Assembly (NCBI GenBank): GCA_028826165.1
Contig: JAPDFW010000070.1
Span: 332,501-396,500, forward strand
From: Anaeramoeba ignava
Taxonomy: Eukaryota; Metamonada; Anaeramoebidae
Length of the DNA: 64,000 nt
Direction of reading: 5' to 3'
Part shown: positions 35,301 to 45,693 of the stretch, piece by piece
How the letters are laid out: every line of letters starts with the position of its first letter
Position numbering within the stretch: the stretch's first letter is position 1
Notes under the pieces: model-generated
Seen by the model: only the letters and a program-made list of their open reading frames with translations
Told to the model about the DNA's origin: nothing
The model's database searches: none
Program-made: the position numbers and the translations under genes

Positions 35301-36218
35301 CTTATTATTTATTTGAAGAAAAAAAGAAAACAGAAAAGGGAAAGACAAAATAAAAATGAAGACAAAGAAGATGATAAAAAAGATACCTTTGAGCTTGAAG
35401 ATCTTAATATAAAAGAAAATGAAAATGATGAAAATGAAAATGAAAATGAAAATGAGCCTTTTGATTCACAAGAAACAAAATTTACTCGAAAACAAATCAT
35501 TTTTGATGCTTTTCTTACTTTATTCATTTTAACATACACAAACCTGACCGAAACAACATTAAATTTATTGAATTGTGTTCCAATCAAATTTGAAGATGGT
35601 CATTCAGAGAAAAGATTATATTTTTCTGGAAATGTGGAATGTTATACTCCTTGGCAAATTTTTCTTTTCTTCATTGTGATTTTGGTAGGATTATTTCCAT
35701 TCGCCATTTTGATTTGGAAAAAATGGGCAAAGAAAAAATACGAAAAGAAATTAAAAGAGAAAAAATCACCGTATGTTGAAGTAATGCTATTCATTCTTGA
35801 AGCGCCATTTGTGAAAAATTGCAAATATTGGAGATCTTTTTATCTTTTCCGTCGATTTTTCATAATTGTTATATTTGTTTTCGTGATTGATCCTTTTATT
35901 AAAAGTTTCATCATTAGTCTCATTTGTCTTGTTATTCTTTTATTAACAATCATCTTGTCTCCTTTTCGTAACAAAAGAGTGATGAAAATGGAATATCTTT
36001 CACTTTCTATTTTAGTTGTTTTTTCAATCATGACAATGCGAGATGGTGCTTTAGCTTCTGCTGGAGTTGATAATGAATTAGGAAGTTTAAAAAATACAAC
36101 TCTTGCATTTAATATTCTTGGATATATCCTTACAATCACAGTATTGATACTTGCTTTAGTGAATTTTTTTATTGGGTTTCGTTCTCAAATTAAGTCTTGT
36201 GCCAAAAAGGAGAAATAA
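32385..36218 (+). CDS. Beta-helix cell-surface protein with polytopic C-terminus
   Basis: About 1277 residues. The ATG at 32385 gives a basic start and a hydrophobic signal peptide (FILTIHLLLFF); an earlier in-frame ATG at 32253 overlaps the actin gene and is less likely. Residues about 30-690 are repeats ending in NNTFxNN with Gly-Gly-Ile turns (GGIYSE, GGIIFVHS), typical of a right-handed parallel beta helix and rich in N-glycosylation sequons. A Cys-rich stretch follows (CVPCPQGSY, CFDCPYGAVC, GILCGECEEGY). Then come about eight membrane segments, including LGYYLFLALIKAVIYALILLF and VGPAFYFGVLLLFVLIYYL, with a charged Glu/Asn cytosolic loop. The architecture suggests a large surface receptor or adhesin; ligand and function are unknown. 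Confidence 0.8.
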   Translation: MKMQMKFILTIHLLLFFDYFFFSIKTETINVNWLGEDNPDCGVNSYPDCSTIKYTIENRVNDSDIVLIHQGNYYSNSCNITSTDTSFEIQAENAILDCEYILPGFLFDFTNNTDEGNITIKGLTIKNTNNTNGEPTSFKGAGITVVKGKVWIDSCSFLSSFSDSDETLHLSAGIYLDSPRYLSVNNSQFSNLLNINTTASAIFIENQENLTESQTFMVESCTFSGNFAVNQGSTIVSVSYPHAILYNYIFTNNTFENNNGEISGGIYSEILPQENSSVVVTNNTFFNNAGQQGGIYLFAIDDLHNLRVRIDGNNFSQNTAIYEASAVKFETNEIQTWELGSFEFVNNFVMNDTGNKNNLNLCFQVHNISIDLIIENNNFISNYVVYQSPILINTTLIKNQANFSFISNNFVNNSGTQTISGGIFIYDQFGLNNTQNYFFINNTFINNTGHDYAGGIIFVHSTFLNESYLLFENNTFESNTGPIGGLFYYSSAESSNNTFDFVGNTFRNNIGNIYSGGIYFFLLNNIDHFDFAFTNNVFESNNGLSGSGGVAIDFVSSLDGIDISFNENTFINNTGGEGGDASINTDLLKTKNFSGNFEDNIFERSSSDSGGSLFLDALANFTIQNCEFINNYAVEGGSILVRGQARLLINNATFSQSSAIFGSTIVSFSSEQTTITNSILNTPDDSGKIGYFENVEPALENTTITCGEGYIYQDLSSIQYKNVLEVISYIYECVPCPQGSYSMSSGGNSEGAANFCFDCPYGAVCNGTNRIAPLSGFWGFPTNSSQFLEYKPCPAGYCTIKSTSDTQSILSGDYNYCSGNRKGILCGECEEGYTNTLSDESECVLKKDCQGGLGYYLFLALIKAVIYALILLFKPQDASGSFIVIVYFCQMIPYVLPEIRKDPDEKDQGSQKFASVLQFLSDLVNLKASFPTLKTWGNCPNDHISSVEKIAYSLVGPAFYFGVLLLFVLIYYLIIYLKKKRKQKRERQNKNEDKEDDKKDTFELEDLNIKENENDENENENENEPFDSQETKFTRKQIIFDAFLTLFILTYTNLTETTLNLLNCVPIKFEDGHSEKRLYFSGNVECYTPWQIFLFFIVILVGLFPFAILIWKKWAKKKYEKKLKEKKSPYVEVMLFILEAPFVKNCKYWRSFYLFRRFFIIVIFVFVIDPFIKSFIISLICLVILLLTIILSPFRNKRVMKMEYLSLSILVVFSIMTMRDGALASAGVDNELGSLKNTTLAFNILGYILTITVLILALVNFFIGFRSQIKSCAKKEK

Positions 36219-36289
36219 GAAAAGAAAATTAAAATTCAACACAAAATTCAACACAAAAGAAAGCATTTTATTTTATTTTATTTTATTTT

Positions 36290-37760
36290 ATTCCACTTTT
36301 TTTACAAATAAAAAATTAATTTAAATTAATTTGAAATAAATATATTTATTTTTAAATATTATTAATAAATATATTTATTTTATAATTAAATATTAACAAT
36401 AATTTATTCCACTTTTTTTTTGAAATAAAAATATTAAATAAATAAAATAAATTTAAATAAGAAATAATAAATAAAATAAATTTAAATTAATTTGAATTAA
36501 ATATTTTTATTTTTAAATATTATTAAAAATATATTTATTTTATAATTAAATATTAACAATAATTTATTCCACTTTTTTTTTGAAATAAAAATATTAAATA
36601 AATAAAATAAATTTAAATTAGAAATAATAAATAAATTAAATTTAAATTAATTTGAATTAAATATTTTTATTTTTAAATATTATTAATAAATATATTTATT
36701 TTATATTTAAATAATAATAATAATTTATTCCACTTTTTGGAAATAAAAATATTAAATAAATAAAATAAATTTAAATTAGAAATAATAAATAAATTAAATT
36801 TAAATTAATTTGAATTAAATATTTTTATTTTTAAATATTATTAATAAATATATTTATTTTATAATTAAATATTAACAATAATTTATTCCACTTTTTGAAA
36901 TAAAAATATTAAAAAAATAAAATAAATTTAAATTAGAAATAATAAATAAATTAAATTTAAAATAATTTAAATTAAATATTTTTATTATTAATTATTATTA
37001 AAAATATATTTATTTTATATTTAAATATTAATAATAATTTATTCCACTTTTTTTTGAAATAAAAATATTAAATAAATAAAATAAATTTAAATAAGAAATA
37101 ATAAATAAAATAAATTTAAATTGAATTGAAATAAATATTTTTATTATTAAATATTATTAAAAATATATTTATTTTTTATATTTAAATAATAATAATAATT
37201 TATTCCACTTTTTTTTGAAATAAAAATATTAAAAATAAAATTAATTTAAATAAGAAATAATAAATAAAATTAATTTAAATCAATTTGAAATAAATATTTT
37301 TATTATTAATTATTATTAAAAAATATATTTATTTTATATTTAAATAATAATAATAATTTATTCCACTTTTTTTTGAAATAAAAATATTAAAAAATAAATT
37401 AATTTAAATAAGAAATAATAAATAAAATTAATTTAAATTAATTTGAAATAAATATTTTTATTATTAATTATTATTAAAAATATATTTATTTTATAATTAA
37501 ATAATAATAATAATTTATTCCACTTTTTTTTTGAAATAAAAATATTAAAAAAATAAAATTAATTTAAATAAGAAATAATAAATAAAATAAATTTAAATTA
37601 ATTTGAATTAAATATTTTTATTATTAAATATTATTAATAAATATATTTATTTCATATTTAAATAATAATAATAATTTATTCCACTTTTTTTTTGAAATAA
37701 AAATATTAAAAAAATAAAATTAATTTAAATTAGAAATAATAAATAAAATGAATTTAAATT
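36290..37760. repeat. Right arm, inner array B', inverted copy of array B
   Basis: About ten units with the landmark AATAATTTATTCCACTTTTT every ~160 bases, the reverse complement of the AAGTGGAATAAATTATT landmark in array B. Confidence 0.85.
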
Positions 37761-37816
37761 AATAAAAAAAAAAAAGATTAAAGAAATAAATATAAAAAAT
37801 AAATAAAAAAATATAA

Positions 37817-37888
37817 CTCGGGTACGGGGAATCGAACCCCGATCTTGAATGTGAAAGACTCATATACTAACCATTGTACTATACCCGA
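37817..37888 (-). tRNA. tRNA-Glu (anticodon TTC)
   Basis: Cloverleaf on the minus strand: 7-bp acceptor TCGGGTA with TACCCGA, box A TAGTACAATGG, anticodon loop CTTTCAC (anticodon TTC, Glu) on a 5-bp stem TGAGT/ATTCA, and T arm GGGGTTCGATTCCCC with box B GGTTCGATTCC. 72 bases including a G discriminator, no intron, CCA not encoded. Flanked by array B' on one side and array A' on the other. Confidence 0.93.
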
Positions 37889-37989
37889 TTTAAATTATAA
37901 ATTATTATTTTTTTTCTTATTTTTTTATTTTAAAAAAACTCCTTATTTATTTATTATTTTTTTTTCATTTTCTTTTTTATTTTTTTTTA

Positions 37990-38985
37990 TTTAATTTTTT
38001 TATTTAATTTTTAATTAATTTTTTATTTATTTTGATTAGGTTTATTTCAATATTTTTTATTTCCAATTAATTTTAAATAAATTTATTAATTAATTTATTA
38101 TTAAAATATATTTAGAAAATTATATATTTTTATTTGATTTTTTTATTTAATTTTTTATTTAATTTCTAATTTATTTTGATTAAGTTTATTTCAATATTTT
38201 TTATTTTGGATTAATTTTAAATAAATTTATTAATTAATTTATTATTAAATTATATTTAGAAAATTATATATTTTTATTTGATTTTTTTATTTAATTTTTT
38301 ATTTAATTTTTAATTTATTTTGATTAGGTTTATTTCAATATTTTTATTTTGGATTAATTTTAAATAAATTTATTAATTAATTTATTATTAAATTATATTT
38401 AGAAAATTATATATTTTTAATTTAATTTTTTATTTAATTTTTTATTAAATTTTTAATTTATTTTGATTAGGTTTATTTAAATATTTTTATTTTCAATTAA
38501 TTTTAAATAAATTTATTAATTAATTTATTATTAAAATATAATTAGAAAATTATATATTTTTATTTAATTTTTATTTAATTTTTATTTAATTTTTAATTTA
38601 TTTTGATTAAGTTTATTTAAATATTTTTATTTTCAATTAATTTTAAATAAATTTATTAATTAATTTATTATTAAAATATATTTAGAAAATTATATATTTT
38701 TATTTAATTTTTATTTAATTTTTATTTAATTTTTAATTTAATTTGATTAGGTTTATTTCAATATTTTTTATTTTGGATTAATTTTAAATAAATTTATTAA
38801 TTAATTTATTATTAAAATATATTTAGAAAATTATATATTTTTAATTAATTTTTTTATTTAATTTTTAATTTAATTTTTAATTTATTTTGATTAAGTTTAT
38901 TTAAATATTTTTTATTTTCAAATAATTTTAAATAAATTTATTAATTAATTTATTATTAAATTATATTTAGAAAATTATATATTTT
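37990..38985. repeat. Right arm, outer array A', inverted copy of array A
   Basis: About seven units with the landmarks TTTATTTTGATTAGGTTTATT and AGAAAATTATATATTTTT every ~142 bases, the reverse complement of array A. It ends about 30 bases before the glucosylceramidase stop. Confidence 0.85.
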
Positions 38986-39014
38986 TTGGATTTGATTTTA
39001 TTTAAAATTTTTAA

Positions 39015-40885
39015 TTAAGGAAGAAAAGAAAAAGTTGCGATTGAATGTTGAGGAAGTTGAACATGAGCAAATTTTTGGTTAAATTCCAAATCAAAGAATC
39101 TTGGAACATCATTCAAATTCATTACAACAGTAACAATTTGACCATCTGGAGTCAAAAAAGAAGTAGCAAAAATATCTTGAGAACCAATAATTTGGCAATC
39201 AATCCTAACAGAACCAGGAAGAATAAACTTAGAAAATTGACCCATATAGTAGTATTCTGAATTATAGACGATTGTTTTTGAATTTTGGTCAATCATAATT
39301 GGAGAAGCACAAGAAGCATTAAGATGATTAGGACCACCAAGCATATCCAAAAGCATATTCCAATCAACCCAACCAACAGCCCAAGAATTAAGATCGCCAA
39401 TGATATCATATGCGTATTGCTCCCCTGAATACCATATTGCTCCCCGACTTCCGGGACAAACGCAAGCTTCTGAGGCAAGAAGAAAATATTCTGGAAAATC
39501 TTCATGTGTTTTAAGTACATTTTCAAAATATGGTCCTGAATACCAATGGAATGCTACTCCATCCACATATTTTGCTGCTTCTGCTCGGTTTAATATTGTT
39601 TTTGAATAGTTGTACACATCATCTTTGTTGTAGTCGTAAATCATGATTTTTACATCAGGATAATCGGTTTTTAATTGTGGTCCTAAATAATATGCTAGAA
39701 AATCTGCTTCTTGATCTGCTGAGTAAATGCATGCTTCTCCAGGTGCATCGAAACCTGGTTCATTTTGGATTGTTCTAATTTTTTATCCGATTTTTAATTT
39801 AATTTTAATTTTGATTTCAAAATGAATTTTAATTTTAATTTTGATTTTAATTTTAATTTTGATTTTTATTTTGATTTTTAATTGAATTTTGATTTTGATT
39901 TTGATTTTTAATTTTATATTTTAATTTTAATTTTAATTTTAATTTTGATTTTGATTTTGATTTTAATTTTTTATCCGATTTTTAATTTTAATTTTGATTT
40001 TTTATCCGGTTTTTAATTTTAATTTTAATTTTAAATTTAAATTTTAATTGAATTTTGATTTTGATTTTGAATTTTGATTTTTAATTTTAATTTTAATTTT
40101 AATTTTAATTTTGATTTTAATTGAATTTTGATTTTTAATTGAATTTTGATTTTAAATTTAATTTTAATTTTAATTTTAATTTTAATTTTAATTTGATTTT
40201 AAATTTAAATTTTAATTGAATTTTGATTATAAAAGTACATTCCCCAAATTGGAATTCCTTCAGCTTCATAAGCAGAAATCCATTTACTAAAATACAAAGC
40301 CCAAGATTGATAAATTAAAGGATCATTAATTAAACCAGGACGATTAGAACCATTCATTTGACCATTACTTTTCATCCACCAAGGAGGACTCCAAGGAGAA
40401 CCAAAAAGATGAAAATTAGGACCAGTAGCTTTAAGAGCAGCTTTTATCATTGGAATAACAGTATGCAAATCATGACCATTTGAAAGTTTCCATTGTGAAA
40501 GACTGTAATCATCAGGAGTATCATCAAAAGAATAAGAAGAAGCAGAATAATCACAAGAATTAATCGGAACTCTTCCTACTCGATAATTCAAATTCACATA
40601 ATAAGCTTCAATTATTTGTTGTTGAAGTGTTGCGTTTAATTTGTTGAAATTTATTGCTGCTGCTTCTGTAAATGCTCCTCCAAATCCTAAAATAGTTTGA
40701 TATTTGTTCGCGTCAGATAGTTTTATTGTGATATTACTTATTGGTGTTGATTGAAATGTAATATCTGCTTTTGGTGTTAAACGATCTCCTGTAAATTCTG
40801 CTGTTTGAATAACATGAATAATTTGTGTAAAGTTTTGAGAAAAGAAAAATGTGAAAAAAAGAAGCAAAATTAAAATTTGTTTCAT
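39015..40885 (-). CDS. Glucosylceramidase-like glycosidase (GH30, GBA type)
   Basis: Secreted or lysosomal retaining beta-glucosidase of glycosphingolipid breakdown. Two exons, 40239-40885 and 39015-39774, give 468 residues, close to mature GBA. It begins with a signal peptide (MKQILILLLFFTFFF). Family signatures are ILGFGGAFTEAAA, RVPINSCDYS, WSPPWWMKSNG and WGITIQNEPGF. The Glu of QNEP is the expected acid/base and the Glu of LASEAC the nucleophile. The intron (phase 2) splits WGI-TIQNEP, just before the acid/base residue; its donor is GTACTT. Substrate specificity within GH30 cannot be read from sequence alone. Confidence 0.92.
39775..40238 (-). repeat. Glucosylceramidase intron, TTTTAA/TTTTGA array
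   Basis: 464-base GT-AG intron, on the plus strand a mixture of TTTTAA and TTTTGA hexamers with three TTTTTTATCCG islands. No exon-like sequence. Confidence 0.8.
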
Positions 40886-40967
40886 TTGTTTTTTTTTATT
40901 ATCAAAAAGAAAAAAAATGATTTTTTTAATTTTAATTTTAATATAAATTTTAATATAAATTTTAATT

Positions 40968-43900
40968 TTAATTTTCGTTCTTTTGTTCTTCTGTTTCTTT
41001 TGGTCTTAAAGGACATGTTCTTTTTGTATGTCCTTCTTTTCGGCATATACTACATTTTCTCACTGTAGATTTTTTCTCTTTAGGTTTTTTTGGATCTTTT
41101 TTTTTTCTTTTTCTTTTATTTTCGTTTGTATTTTTATTTGTATTTTTATTTGTATTTTTATTTGTATTTTTATTTGAATTTGAATTTGAATTTGAATTTC
41201 GATTTGTATTTGGATTTGAATTTGGATTCCAATTTTGATTTGAATTAGAAATTTGACCAACTGAAATTTGAAAATTTTGATTTTGATTTTGATTTTGATT
41301 TTGATTCAAATTTAAATTTTGATTCAAATTTAAATTTAGATTTTGATTTTGATTTGGATTCCTAATATAATTTGAGTTTAAAGTTGCACTTCTTATTAAA
41401 TTTTGATTTTGATTTTGATTTAAATTTAAATTTAAATTCAAATTTGGGTTATTTTGATTGGAATTTTGATTAAATTTAAAATTTAAGTTTTGATTAGAAT
41501 TAAAAGGAATTATTCCTTTTGATTGAAAATTTCCTGATGTATTTGTTTGTTGTCTTGAAAAATTATTTGTATTTGTATTTGGATTTGTATTTGTATTTGG
41601 ATTTGGATTTGAATTTAGATTTGGATTTAAATGAGAAGGAATAACAGAAATAGTGTTTGAATTGAAATTTTTAGGATAAACATGGTTTTTACGTTCCCAT
41701 TTTTTTGCTGTATACATTTGTTTCAAAGTTTGATCACAATTCAAACAACCGATATAAGGTGAATCGAAATAAATAGGAACACTTCCCTCTTGGAAAACAA
41801 CTTCAACAAGATGAGATTGTTTCTTGATGCATTCGGGAGAGTCACAAAGAGTGGGAAGAGGCTTGATACTCAAAATATCTTCTTTGAGAAACATTGTCCA
41901 ATTACAAAGAGGACTTTTTTGACAAAAAACCATCCATTTTCCTGATTTAAGTTTTTTGGGAAATAAAAACGTTGAAGAATCATTGCAAAGAGGACAAAGC
42001 ATAACTTGTGAGTTTGTTTGATCCAAAATTGATGATTGGGGAACAGCAACAAAATTATAAAAACGGGAAAATGCAGCAACCAAAGAATCCTTTTGTTTAA
42101 AAGCTTCAAAATAGGCTTCTTTATACAATTTGATTGTTTCCTGGACAACAAAGTCCTTTGTTTTTGAACCTTTGCAAATGAGTTTCATATCAGATTCCAT
42201 TTGCGCACGTAATATAGGTTTTGTGAAATTGAATCCCATTAAATCGTATCCGTCATAAAGTCCCAAACCCAAATTTGTTGGGGTAAAATATATTCCTTCT
42301 TTAACAGCGTATTTTCTTTTTTGGACTGTTTGAATATGTTCTGCAATTGTTGCATCTGTTCCGATTCCGTGTTTATCCATCAATTTGATCAGTTGGGATT
42401 CTGTCAAAAGCAAAGGTGCTTCAGTTTTGCCTTCATGAACTGAGATTTGCAGAGGAATAAAAGTGTCTCCTTGGTTATAAATAGGAATGGCATTTTCAGT
42501 CCATTTCTCATAAGTATAAATTTCCAAATAATTATATTCCTTCACCATCAATCCCTCAAGATTAAAGATCTCGTCTGCAATATTAATTTTCACAACAGTT
42601 TTATCTCCAACAGCATTTTTGGAGCAGCAAGCCAAAAAATGTCTTGCAATAAATTCATAAACTGTTTTGCGGTCACCTTGGAGTGATGAACCGCTTCTTG
42701 TAGGATATATTGGTGGATGTGAGTTGTCGCTATGGTTTCCATGAATGGGAATTTGGAATTTTCCATTCAGAAGATTTTGTGCATATTGTCCCCAATGGGG
42801 ATCACTTGTTTGAAGAGAAACCAAACTTTGTAGATTCATTGATTGTGGGAATGCATTTGTTTCTGTTCGAGGATAACTGATGTATCCTTGCTGATAAAGT
42901 TCTTCTGCAATTTCCATGAGTCGTGATGATCCAATCTTGAGAAATCGTGCGCATCTTCTTTGCAATTCGACTGTTGTTAATGGGAATGGTCTTGATTTAG
43001 TGGTTGGTTTTTTTTCCACAAAAAATACTTTTGCAAGTGGTTTTTCTTGGCACATTTCATAAATTACATAACATGATATTTTATCGAATAAACGTTTTCT
43101 TTCCCAAGTGAATTTAGTTTGTTTATCAAATACCTCAATTGTCCAAAATGGTTCAGGAACAAATTCTTCTCTTTTCTTCCATCTTTCTACAATAAATCCA
43201 AGTGTTGGAAATTGACATGAACCATAACTAAGATATTTCAAAGTACTTAATTCTTGGAATTTGTTTTTGAGGAGTAGTGTTTGGAATCGTGTGAAAACTG
43301 CTCCTGTTCGTAAATCAAGTTCTCTTCGTGCATCTACAGCTAATGAATCCCTTTCGTTTGGGGGTTGTAAATGTTGAATTGCGTATTCAATATCTTTTTT
43401 TGTTAAAGATGAAAAAACTGCTCTTTGGAGTTGAAGTCTAGAATTTACTTTTTTGCAGCAGTTGATTACTTCGAATGCTATATTTTCTCCTTCTCTATCA
43501 CAATCTAACCATAGTATTAATATTTTTGATATTTTTGAAAGATCTCTTAAGTTGTGTTCTATTTCCGACATACCCTTTTACATTTTAAAATTAATTTTTA
43601 AATATAAAAAAATTCATTTCCATTTTATAAATATAAATTAAATTTATTTCCGTTTTATAAATAAATTCATTTCCATTTTTATATATATAAATTAAATTCA
43701 TTTCCAATTTATATAAATTCATTTCAATTATATAAATAAATTAAATTCATTTCCATTTTTATATAAATTCATTTCCAATTTTTTAAATATAAATTAAATT
43801 CATTTCCAATTTATAAATAAATTAAATTCATTTCAATTTTATAAATAAATTAAATTCATTTCAATTTTATAAATATAAATTAAATTCATTTCAATTTTAT

Positions 43901-45573
43901 AAATATAAATTAAATTCATTTCAATTTTTAAATATAAATTAAATTCCATTTTTATAAATTAAATTCCATTTTTAAATAAATAAATTAAATTCCATTTTTA
44001 AATAAAAATTCATTTCCATTTTTTATAAATATAAAATATAAATTAAATTCATTTTTAAAAAATTTTATATATAAATTAAATTCATTTTCATTTTTTAAAT
44101 ATAAATAAATTCCATTTTAAATTTTATATAAATTCATTTCCATTTTATAAAATAAATTAAATTCATTTTCCATTTTATAAATTAAATTAAATTCATTTCC
44201 ATTTTATAAATAAATTAAATTCATTTCCTTAATTTTATAAATAAATTTTAAATTTTTTTATAAATAAATTAAATTCATTTCCATTTTATAAAATAAATTA
44301 AATTCATTTCCATTTATAAATAAATTAAATTAAATGGCTATAAATTAAATTCATTTCCAATTTTTATAAATAAAATTAAATTCATTCCATTTTTATAAAA
44401 TAAATTAAATTCATTTCAATTTTTAAATAAATTAAATTCATTTCAATTTTATAAATATAAATTAAATTCATTTCAATTTATAAATATAAATTAAATTCAT
44501 TTCAATTTTATAAAATAAATTAAATTCATTTCAATTTTATAAATTCAATTAAATTCATTTCAATTTTTATAAATAAATTAAATTCAATTTTATAAATAAA
44601 TTAAAATTTCCATTTTTAAATAAGATTCAAATTCCATTTTTAAATAAATTAAATTCATTCAGTTTCATTTTTAAATAAATTAAATTCATTTCAACAAATT
44701 TTAAATAAATTAAATTCATTTCCATTCAAAAATAAATTAAATTCATTTTCAATTTTATAAAATAAATTAAATTCATTTCCAATTTTATAAATAATAAATT
44801 AAATTCATTTCCATTTTTATAAATAAATTCATTTCCAATTTTTAAATAAAAATTAAATTCATTTCCATTTTTATAAATAAATTAAATGATTTGGTTTTTA
44901 AATTCATTTCTTTTATAAATAAATTAAATTCATTTCCAATTTATAAATAAATTTAAAATTTCCATTTTTAAATATAAATTAAATTCAAATTTTTAAAATA
45001 AAAAGTTTTATAAAAAATTCATTTGATTTTTATAAAAAATGAAATTTTTTATTTTATAAATTAAATTTTAAAAATAAAATATAAATTAAATTCATTTCAA
45101 TTTTATAAATATAAATTAATTATAAATTCATTTTTTTTAAATAAATTAAATTCATTTCATTTTTATAAATAATTTAAATTCATTTCAATTTTATAAATAT
45201 AAATTCATTTCAATTTTTTTGTTTCATTATAAATTAATTTATTTTTTTTTATATAAATTCATTTCCAATTTTTAAATAAATTAAATTCCATTTTTATAAA
45301 TAAATTCATTTCCAATTTTTAAATAAATTAAATTTTTATAAAGGATTTTTAAAAAGATAAAAACAAGTTACAACATTAAACAGCATCAAAACAAAGCAGG
45401 CATGCCAAAGAAAAATTAAATGCATCAGAAGTTACAAAAATGATTCGAATAAATTCAAAAATTGGATTTTTTGAATGTTTAAATGATTTTTTTGAACGCT
45501 CTGATAAAATTTCTGTTAATCTATCTGCAACTGATGGTTTTTCTGCAATATTTAAAACATTAATTCTTGACAT
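40968..45573 (-). CDS. DNA topoisomerase III (TOP3-alpha type), N-terminal segment missing
   Basis: Type IA topoisomerase that decatenates recombination intermediates with RecQ helicases. Exon 1 (45436-45573) has the TOPRIM start LNIAEKPSVADRL. The main exon (40968-43574) has LWLDCDREGENIAFE, YGSCQFPTLGFIVE, the catalytic-Tyr motif GYISYPRTETN, HPPIYPTR and KHGIGTDATIAEHI. Cys pairs follow (CPLCNDSS, CLNC), then an Asn/Gln-rich linker and a CX2CX4HX4C zinc knuckle (CSICRKEGHTKRTC). The joined product is 914 residues, but about 45 residues expected between IRIIF and the EIEHNLRDL helix, including the conserved GH motif, are encoded nowhere I can see in the 1861-base intron. The frame past the exon 1 donor (VTSDAFNF...) does not supply them. 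The gene may be defective, or an exon was lost in assembly of the repeat. Confidence 0.85.
43581..45350 (-). repeat. Topoisomerase III intron array, ATTCATTTCCATTTTATAAATAAATTAA type
   Basis: About 1.8 kb of imperfect tandem units on the plus strand, ATTCATTTCCATTTTATAAA followed by TAAATTAA. It is the least regular array in the window, consistent with collapse or drift, and fills the intron in which a missing exon would be expected. Confidence 0.8.
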
Positions 45574-45594
45574 AAAATTAATAAATTGAAAAGA

Positions 45595-45632
45595 AAAAAA
45601 TGAAAAAAAAAAATGAAAAAAAAAGAAAATGA
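45595..45632 (-). promoter_or_regulatory. T-rich CATTTTTTT tract upstream of topoisomerase III
   Basis: Minus-strand TTTCATTTTC, TTCATTTTTT and TTTTTTTCATTT blocks within 60 bases of the start, matching the recurrent upstream block. Confidence 0.4.
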
Positions 45633-45693
45633 AATTAATCTTTTATAAAAAAACAATTTTTTAATTAAAGATTATGAGAAAAATATTTCTAAT

